Made by a program: the position numbers and the translations under genes. Of a stretch of 42,683 bases of DNA, positions 35,566-42,683 are shown piece by piece. Numbering within the stretch: the stretch's first letter is position 1; every line of letters starts with the position of its first letter. The stretch spans positions 10,109,407-10,152,089 of the forward strand of contig NC_049992.1 in NCBI RefSeq assembly GCF_000003815.2. Reading direction: 5' to 3'. Origin of the DNA: Branchiostoma floridae (Eukaryota; Chordata; Leptocardii; Amphioxiformes; Branchiostomatidae). A model generated the notes under the pieces. The model was not told the DNA's origin, did no database searches, and saw nothing but the letters and a program-made list of their open reading frames with translations.

Positions 35566-36531
35566 CTGACAGGACACAGACAGAAGCGACACCTGGAGGG
35601 CATTCCTGAGTGACAGGTGTGGTTTACGCTGTCCAGCCGCGCGAAACAGGGGAAGAGAAGGTCAGAAAGTCAACTGTCCCTCCCACGGTAAGGATATCAT
35701 GTAAATGTTAGACTGATACACACATTCTTCTGACATAGATTTAGAAAAGCAACCCTTCAATATCGATTTTCATACTTTTCCGTCGACTAGTATTGTGAAG
35801 GTCACAACCTCATCAGCGTACGTTTCTCCTGGGCATGGAGTATGTGAATTCTTGATAGACTATCATGAGCTTATGGTACTACGTGCTTCAGTACACAAAG
35901 AGGCATGAACCTACGACTAGGCAGCTTTGCCCTAAGCAGGACACCTTGTGTCAAACAGAATATACAGTACTTACAGGTGTGACACAGGCTATGGTACTCT
36001 GGGTAGTAGAGCTATCGGTCCTATCATCCCAAACACAGCAACTCTCTTTCATGCAAGGTAAATTAAACTTGACCAGTAATATCATTGATACCAGAAAAAA
36101 TCTGAGTTAAAATTTCAATGCAACTGTACAAGCAATCTATGTATCTATAGTATTTGCCCAAGTTTGCGGAGCACTCATGTATTTGCGGTGCGGTCAATGG
36201 CTCAATGCCATCTATAAACATACAATTTGCAACTTTCCACCAAAGACCAAAAGGCAAGAGGGACATGCCTGCATTGCAGGAATGCGTGAAATTCACCACG
36301 AACCGTTGACAAAAAGTACCTTACAAGTACATCGTACACCAAACAAACTTACTACACAGTTAAATGTAGTGTTGTCTAAATATGGATGCCATTAAAAAGA
36401 ACTCTGGAACCAAGCACGCAAGACCACCGCTTCCACACCGTCCGAATAGGATACAAAATATTGACCCAGCCATCCTCCACAGAACACCATGACATGTAAA
36501 CAGTTCCCCTCGCTTGTTGACTCACTCTCAC
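35566..36531. other. Presumed gene B intron 2
   Basis: No exon with a fitting phase was found. The plus-strand frame 35865-36110 and the minus-strand frame 36063-36299 have no consistent splice structure. Confidence 0.4.
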
Positions 36532-36584
36532 CTGAGTTAGGTGGAAAACAGACGACTGAACTTCCGCCACAGCACTACCGACGT
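36532..36584 (-). CDS. Gene B exon 2
   Basis: A 53-nt exon between an acceptor with a pyrimidine tract (TTTTTCTCTGACTGGTTGTAAG) trimmed here to its core TCTCTGACTGGTTGTAAG and a good donor (ACTCAG|GTGAGAG). Entry is phase 1 and exit phase 0. After the split codon (Asp) it encodes VGSAVAEVQSSVFHLTQ. The phases fit exons 1 and 3. Confidence 0.5.
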
Positions 36585-37046
36585 CTTACAACCAGTCAGA
36601 GAAAAATTATCGTCTGCACTGCCTGATAACCATTGTCTCATTTCACAGTGTGGTCTCATTTGCTAGCTCGACTCAATCGTTACGACAAATTGGAACACTG
36701 GATTGCCACTTTGGGACTGCGATGGAGAACACGACAATCTATTAAACCCGCTGCTAACAATGCCGTCATAATGACAATATACTGCATGACGTACAGCAAA
36801 CGATTCGTTTCTACAGGTGATGAACCATTACTGTGGCTAACACAAATGTGGTGAAGCAGAATGTTTTGTGCTTATACATGTACGTTTATCTCAGTAAAAG
36901 GCTGCGAGCGATCAGCCGTAGAACCTGTACCACAAAGCCACAGAAGGACGATATTGTTCGTCACCCCTGACCTGTACAACATACACACACAAGAGGGCCC
37001 GGCCCTTGTATATATACGTACATACACACTACCATTCAGTCTTTAC
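36585..37046. other. Presumed gene B intron 1
   Basis: A plus-strand block at about 36649-36816 is open between AG and GT and reads like protein, but it is antisense to the gene B intron and nothing joins to it. Confidence 0.35.
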
Positions 37047-37137
37047 CTTCTTCGAGCACCCGCACCATCGCCGTGAGCACCATGTCCTCTGTGTTCTGTG
37101 GTGGTTCTCCCTTCCCGCCCTTTCCGTCGCCGGACAT
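37047..37137 (-). CDS. Gene B exon 1 and gene overview
   Basis: A CpG-rich first exon that ends at a good donor (GAAGAAG|GTAAAG), phase 1. I prefer the ATG at 37137 (MSGDGKGGKGEPPQNTED, purine at -3); the same frame is open to an ATG at 37329 in poorer context. With exons 2-5 the coding length is 522 nt, a whole number of codons, giving 173 residues (237 with the upstream ATG). Layout of the product: Gly/Lys-rich disordered start, then mostly helix (MVLTAMVRVLEE onward), ending in a basic Ser/Ala-rich tail. There is no signal peptide or clear membrane span. The family is unknown; a small helical adaptor or complex subunit is a guess from composition only. Confidence 0.5.
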
Positions 37138-38322
37138 GTCTCGGGTTCCGCCGCGGTCGTCCTGCTTGCTTACCCCGTGCATTCCCCTGGTCCCTCCCAG
37201 TCCGTCCACATTCCACGGCGCGGGCTCAGCCACGCCGCCTCGTTTTGTGTCGGCAGCCGTCGGTCCTCGCTTGTAGGCTGATGCCGTTGTTATTCGAATA
37301 CGTATGGGCCAGCGTTCAGGCCGACTCATTAGCGACGAAAAAATCCACTGACTTTAGGTAGACGACGTAGGACTCAGCGGCGTGCCACCTTCCAAGCTAT
37401 TTCAACCATTTAAGTAGAATTAACTGAATGAGCTTGAAATCAGCACGTTACGCAGACAAATTTAAGGCGTATTGTCGTCTTCAAAGGAATTCCTTAAACA
37501 CCTCGTCGCATACCTGGCCACTCGAAGGTACGTTGTCAGAGTTGACAGCCTCGTTGGTCGTTGAAATTTTCAGAGAACTAGGTTGCCCACTGTGCATGTG
37601 TCCCAGATCCGGGTGGCCTGAAGCAATGCTGTGTGGTCAACTCGGCGAGTGTTGGGACTGGTGTAACAATATCAGCAGTCCACACACGTCCTCACATTTG
37701 AATTAGAACGGCAACACAACAGGTTTACGCCCTCGAGTCAATCAAACATTTCTCTCAGACGTTTCGGGCGATCTTGAGCCAATAAATTTCTCCGTACTCC
37801 TTACTGGAAGATCCCGTCACTTCAGGATTACACTTCCGAACCTCTTACACACGACTTAAGTGCAGATTTGACCCAAACCCGCTAGGTTTGGGCGATCTGA
37901 CAGCAAAGTCCTCTCGTGGTCTTACTAACGACAACCGTGTCACGAGAATGCGCCAACAGCGAATGTTTCCACTACATATTCCACAGCCCGCCCACCCTCA
38001 GGGCATGAATGACGCTCCAACCGGGGCCTAATGCATCCTGAACTGTTTGGAGGACAGCGCACGCAGACCTCCCATTGTTAGAAGCGACATTATGCTTCCC
38101 GTGATGGAAGAGCACCTTGAGGGGGCAAATTGCATGTTGCGGTAAAGAGAACTCGCCGGCTATCAATTTTGGAACGAATTTGTCAGCTATATCGCCTATG
38201 GCAAAATGGAAACACCGCTTTAAAATGCGTGAAATCTTCAGTTGGTGCTACAAGTATTTTCAATTTCTATTTACGCATTTGTTATGACTTCATGCCGTGT
38301 TGGGGAAATGTTATTGCCCGAA
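37138..38322. promoter_or_regulatory. CpG-rich upstream region of gene B
   Basis: Many CpG dinucleotides occur from about 37070 to 37980, as expected for a promoter region shared or flanked by gene B and the tRNA genes. No TATA box is recognised. The plus-strand frame 37428-37706 has no support. Confidence 0.35.
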
Positions 38323-38394
38323 TCCGTGTTAGTATAGTGGTGAGTATCCCCGCCTGTCACGCGGGAGACCGGGGTTCGATTCCCCGACACGGAG
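38323..38394 (+). tRNA. tRNA-Asp (GTC)
   Basis: A complete 72-nt cloverleaf. The acceptor arms TCCGTGT and ACACGGA pair perfectly, with discriminator G. The anticodon stem CCCGC/GCGGG encloses the loop CTGTCAC with anticodon GTC (38356-38358). The internal A box (TAGTATAGTGG) and B box (GGTTCGATTCC) are intact. A TTTTT run at 38401-38405 is a suitable RNA polymerase III terminator. Confidence 0.98.
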
Positions 38395-38529
38395 GCAATG
38401 TTTTTGGAGATGGATTATGAACTTTTGCTATGACCTATATGTGGTAGGATGTGGTGATCATACGCGTTTTAGATATCCTGATGAGATTTTAAAAAATCTC
38501 TTCAACTTTACCAATCGTAAGTATAGTGG

Positions 38530-38593
38530 CCGTGTAAGTATAGTGGCGTGTATCCACGCGGAAGCCCGGGGTTCGCGATTGCCGAGACGGAAG
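38530..38593 (+). pseudogene. Decayed tRNA-Asp copy without anticodon
   Basis: CCGTGTAAGTATAGTGG matches the 5' half of the neighbouring tRNA-Asp genes, and CGGGGTTCG followed by GAGACGG matches the 3' half. About ten bases that include the anticodon loop are missing, and the T-arm and acceptor pairing are broken. A stray partial 5' copy (CGTAAGTATAGTGG) lies immediately upstream at 38516-38529, so the locus shows at least two duplication events. It cannot make a functional tRNA. Confidence 0.88.
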
Positions 38594-38871
38594 TAATACC
38601 ATTTTTATTGCTCACGTAGTTATACCGGTTGAACAACACAAGTTGTAGACAAAGATTCCCTCATTTGAATGTTCTTGTGCCATTGCAATTGATCCATGAA
38701 GGTTCGATTTTTGTCTTTTATGTGAAATATACCAAAACGTACTGACACAATTTCACAACACATTTTCTACAAATTACGGAGTCTCATTCAAGGCAGTGTC
38801 TGGTTTAGAGCAATGCTCCAGTGCGTACGTGGACATGGTGATGTCATTTTGCCCCACTGTTATCATCCCAA

Positions 38872-38943
38872 TCCGTGTTAGTATAGTGGTGAGTATCCCC
38901 GCCTGTCACGCGGGAGACCGGGGTTCGATTCCCCGACACGGAG
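38872..38943 (+). tRNA. tRNA-Asp (GTC), second copy
   Basis: Identical over all 72 nt to the gene at 38323-38394, including anticodon GTC, while the flanks have diverged beyond a few bases. A TTTT run at 38950-38953 serves as terminator. Confidence 0.98.
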
Positions 38944-39313
38944 GTTACATTTTGTCACTCGGTTCACTCTAGACAAGATGCTGCACCAATGTTTGCGATT
39001 TTGTTTTCTCATAAATGTACGCTCATGACATTTCATGACGTTTATTTACTATTATCGGTGGTTTTATTCGGTGGTTATAGCAAAGGACCAGGCGTTATGA
39101 CACCATATACACCTCGGGGCGGGTCATTAACCCTTAATTGGTAACTTGTAACTTTGTAGCCAATGGCAGCCATGTTTAATTCAAACATACTTATCAATGA
39201 TTTGGTAAAGTCAACACTGGGCCAGATCACAACTAGCAACTGACCGTTTCGGCAACGACTAGTTCCCAGAACGAATTGCCTCCCTCAAAGTTTACCATTA
39301 CCTGTAAGTCATA
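38944..39313. other. Upstream region of intelectin gene 1
   Basis: Presumed promoter and 5' untranslated region. I do not recognise a TATA box or other defined element. Confidence 0.3.
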
Positions 39314-40714
39314 ATGAAGGCGATAATCATTACATTTGCCATTTCTATCCTTTCTATGGGGTATGGCGTTCCAAACGACATCCTGCGGACCCAAGACGAC
39401 GCGACAGGGGCGCCCTCATGCTCCTGTGACGACATCGGGAGGCTGGAGGTGAATATATTTCTTTCAATCAAGGTCAAGGAGTTTAAAATAACATCAAGAC
39501 TTCGTCAACGTATACTAGTATGTCATGGTTGTTATTTGACTGTGATTCGCCTGTAAACCACAGCCTGTAAACACATAACATGAGTCTGTAGAAAATGCCT
39601 AGACTTTGTGATCACACAACGCTTTATCACTGACCTTTGAAACTTTTTGAAACCTGCTTTAAGGCACAACCTGTTTCTTAGTTGGAAGAATCTCTTTATA
39701 GAGATAAATACATGTATGATATCATAAATTTTCTCTATTCTTACAAAGCTTGTGATCAACGACCTCACCCACACCGTGAATACCCTAGCAGACCGTCTGT
39801 CCCAGATGGAGACCACCGTCGTGGACACTCAAGCCCTGGCTAGCCTGGACCACGCTCTCGGTACCGAGCTCAACCCCGCCTCCTCCTGTCTTCTCATCAA
39901 ACAAAACAACCCCTCCAGCCAGGACGGTGCCTACTTCCTTATCGGGAAGGACGGGGCCATCTACCAGACCTACTGCGACATGACCACGGCCGGAGGCGGC
40001 TGGACGCTGGTCTCCAGCGTGCACGAGGACGACCTGTATGGGAAGTGTACGGCCGGGGATCGCTGGACCAGTACCCGAGGGAACAACGTCAACTACCCCG
40101 GAGGAGATGGCAACTGGGCCAACGTGCACACCTTCGGCTCCATGGGGTCAGCCACTACCGACGACTACAAGAACCCAGGCTACTTCAGCATCCACGCCTC
40201 CAACGTCATGTTGTGGCACGTACCGAACAACGTGCCGCCAAAAGAGTACAAAACCGCCGCCTACCTACGGTACCGCACATCCACCGGTTTCCTGGATAGC
40301 TACGGAGGCAATCTGTACTCCCTCTTCAAAGACCACTTCCCCATTGCTTACGGACTGGGCACGTACACCCACGACAACGGTCCTGCCATCCCCATCGTGT
40401 ACGACCTGGGTAACGACACCCTAGTGGAGTCACTGTTGCCTCCGAACGCCGTTACCCGCAATGAAGCCGTTCCCGGGTTCGTGCAGTTTCGGGTGTTCAC
40501 CAACACTCGTTCTTGCACTGCGGTTTGTCCAGGTGTCAACTACGTTGGCCCCAACGCCGAGACCGTGTGTATCGGTGGAGGTGGATACTGGGCGGAGGGT
40601 CTGTCTCAGTGCGGCGACTACTTGTGGAAGGCCTTCAGCGGCTATGGTACAGGTATCGGCTGGAGCTCGACCCGGCTGGTCACGGAGTCCGTCGTCATGT
40701 TCTTTTACCGCTGA
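39314..40714 (+). CDS. Intelectin-like secreted lectin, gene 1 (two coding exons)
   Basis: Exon 1 is 39314-39448 (45 codons, donor GGAG|GTGAAT) and exon 2 is 39749-40714 (acceptor TTCTTACAAAG), both phase 0, giving 366 residues. Residues 1-18 are a signal peptide. A CxC pair follows (Cys36, Cys38), as used for disulfide-linked oligomers in the family. Residues about 46-80 form a helical neck. The fibrinogen-like/intelectin domain starts near 90 and contains [65 protein letters not shown] and GYGTGIGW. Intelectins are calcium-dependent lectins that bind exocyclic vicinal diols on microbial glycans. Candidate site residues are Asn314, Glu316, Glu328 and aromatic Phe341 and Trp350. The His next to the first Glu in human intelectin-1 is Thr317 here. 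Exon 2 is clearly GC-richer than its surroundings. Confidence 0.94.
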
Positions 40715-40830
40715 GGAGAGTATGAAAAATCTCAAGATTCGGTACGGTCAGTCAGTGGAGTAAGAAATGCCCACACAAGTGACCTACTGTGAGTTGTGAT
40801 ACCTACTGTGGCTTGTTCAGGAAATATGAA

Positions 40831-40836
40831 TAAAGA
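40831..40836 (+). terminator. Poly(A) signal AATAAA of intelectin gene 1
   Basis: AATAAA lies 117 nt after the stop codon, followed by a T/G-rich stretch (CTCTTTTGTTTCCATGTGTG), the usual layout of a cleavage site. The 3' untranslated region is therefore about 140 nt. Confidence 0.8.
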
Positions 40837-40891
40837 AACCTCTTTTGTTTCCATGTGTGTGTATTAATGCCCAAATTACATACTCATCAAT

Positions 40892-41671
40892 GAGGTCACT
40901 TCCGATACCGGAATAGATTATACTTATCCTCCCTGATGCATAGCAGGCTTGTATGTGTAATGTGTATTCTAAATACCATCTTACTCACAAGATGGTGTCA
41001 AAGAAGAAAGACTCTATAAAGATTTACAGACTATGGTAGATACAAGACTGAAGACACGTAAATAACTTTTGGTCGCTGACCTAATCTTTGGCCTACACAA
41101 CTACCTACTGGTTGTATAACTCATGCCATTTATCAAGATGGCTTGTTGCATTGCCCCATGAATCCTAGATACGAAGGTATGACAAGGATACGCACGTACG
41201 AGGTCAATTCCGAAGTAAAATCATACCAGATTAGATCACACTTATCCTCCATGCACAACAGGCTTGTACATATTGTACGTTCATCTTCATCCATCTTACT
41301 CAAAAGATGGTCGAAGAAGAAAGGTTGCAGGCTGTGAAAAATACAAGGCACGAAAATGACCTTTTGGTCGCTGACCTAATCTTTGGCCTACACAATAACC
41401 CAATTGGTTTATAACTCAGATCATTTATCAAGACGTCTTGTTGTATTGCCCCAAGAATCCTAGATACACAGATATGACAAGGACACTTACGTAAGAGGTC
41501 AATTCCGAAAAAAAACAACATATCGGAATAGATGAGACAGAAGAAAGGGTTGTGGACTAAATACAAGACTGAAGATACATGTTTGGTCGCTGACCTAATC
41601 CACGGCGCCGGCCTACAAAACAACCAAATGGTTGTATAACTCAGGTCATTTATCAAGACGTCTTGTTGCAT
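40892..41671. repeat. Three tandem copies of a roughly 300-bp repeat
   Basis: Units start at 40892, 41200 and 41495, each with GAGGTCA followed by a TTCCGA core. The order of blocks is the same in each: AAGATGG, GAAGAAAG, TTGGTCGCTGACCTAATC, TGGTT(G/T)ATAACTCA, ATTTATCAAGA, CTTGTTGCATTGCCCC. Unit 3 is shortened in its first half and breaks off after CTTGTTGCATT. The array fills most of the space between the two intelectin genes. The frames at 41143-41337 and 41300-41749 are made of this repeat. Confidence 0.88.
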
Positions 41672-41887
41672 TTGATGCTTGTCTTCTTCGGTATTTGTGG
41701 ATTCTTGACCAATGGGAGACACGATCTGATCAAACATCCGGCTTGTCACCCCTTCAGAAAAGTTGCCCCTGAGGCCATTCTACCAGTAGCTGACTGACCA
41801 TCATCCAGCAGCTACAGGAGCTCGACCTGACTCCTACAAAGTTTGGTTATAACTGTTTCTCCCCGGAACGCTATGAGTCTCGGCATG

Positions 41888-42683
<796 letters not shown>

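Noticed and set aside
35428-35694. Plus-strand first exon with AAAATGGCGG and donor CCACG|GTAAGG
   Set aside because: The ATG frame stops after 13 codons and no downstream plus-strand exon joins. The minus-strand exon 3 of gene B explains the region better, although an antisense non-coding transcript cannot be excluded.
36649-36816. Plus-strand block open between AG and GT
   Set aside because: It lies in a gene B intron on the opposite strand, and nothing upstream or downstream fits it.
37006-37361. Plus-strand frames over gene B exon 1
   Set aside because: Ser/Pro-rich shadows of a CpG-rich exon; the minus strand has the donor and the phase fit.
39785-40763. Antisense and shifted frames inside the intelectin lectin exon
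   Set aside because: Shadows of the GC-rich coding frame; the intelectin frame has clear family motifs.
41300-41749. 149-codon minus-strand frame between the intelectin genes
   Set aside because: It shows internal repetition that follows the roughly 300-bp repeat units and has no independent support.

Overview
This window is animal genomic DNA, most likely from a cephalochordate (amphioxus, Branchiostoma). The signs are split genes with GT/AG introns, an AT-rich background full of short non-autonomous DNA transposons and a tRNA-derived SINE, and a tandem pair of secreted intelectin genes with a single large exon for the lectin domain, as I know from amphioxus. There are no operons. Three runs of N (2385-3253, 7232-7561, 9281-9907) are assembly gaps. 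Species is inferred, not proven.

Layout. (1) 1-30200 appears to be the 5' part of a large minus-strand gene ('gene A'). Its first coding exon (30127-30193) opens with ATGGCGG and ends in a consensus donor. It is followed by a first intron of about 16 kb, two more exons whose phases fit (14254-14367 and 10266-10436), and weaker candidates down to the left edge; the gene runs off the window. The introns carry most of the repeats: hAT-like elements at 17114-17444, 17488-17767 and 26326-26758 (the last with a perfect 8-bp target duplication), a fold-back element at 23735-23883, a 234-bp inverted-repeat element at 5206-5439, a SINE at 22412-22702, a 178-bp tandem duplication, microsatellites and two perfect palindromes. 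(2) 30291-30846, directly upstream of the gene A start, is a 13-copy minisatellite in two sequence subfamilies. (3) 31648-37137 holds a second minus-strand gene ('gene B'). I assembled five exons with compatible phases into a 173-residue helical protein (237 residues with an alternative upstream ATG). I do not recognise its family. (4) 38323-38943 has two identical tRNA-Asp(GTC) genes with a decayed copy between them that has lost its anticodon. (5) 39314-42683 has two plus-strand intelectin genes, the second cut by the window edge, separated by three copies of a roughly 300-bp repeat.

How the genes work together. The intelectins are secreted calcium-dependent glycan-binding lectins of innate immunity. 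Their exon 2 is about 94% identical over the shared 317 nt while introns and first exons differ, which suggests recent duplication with gene conversion. Genes A and B are exon-by-exon readings of the sequence with no homology support and should be treated as models. Many open frames in this window are antisense or chance frames and were left out.
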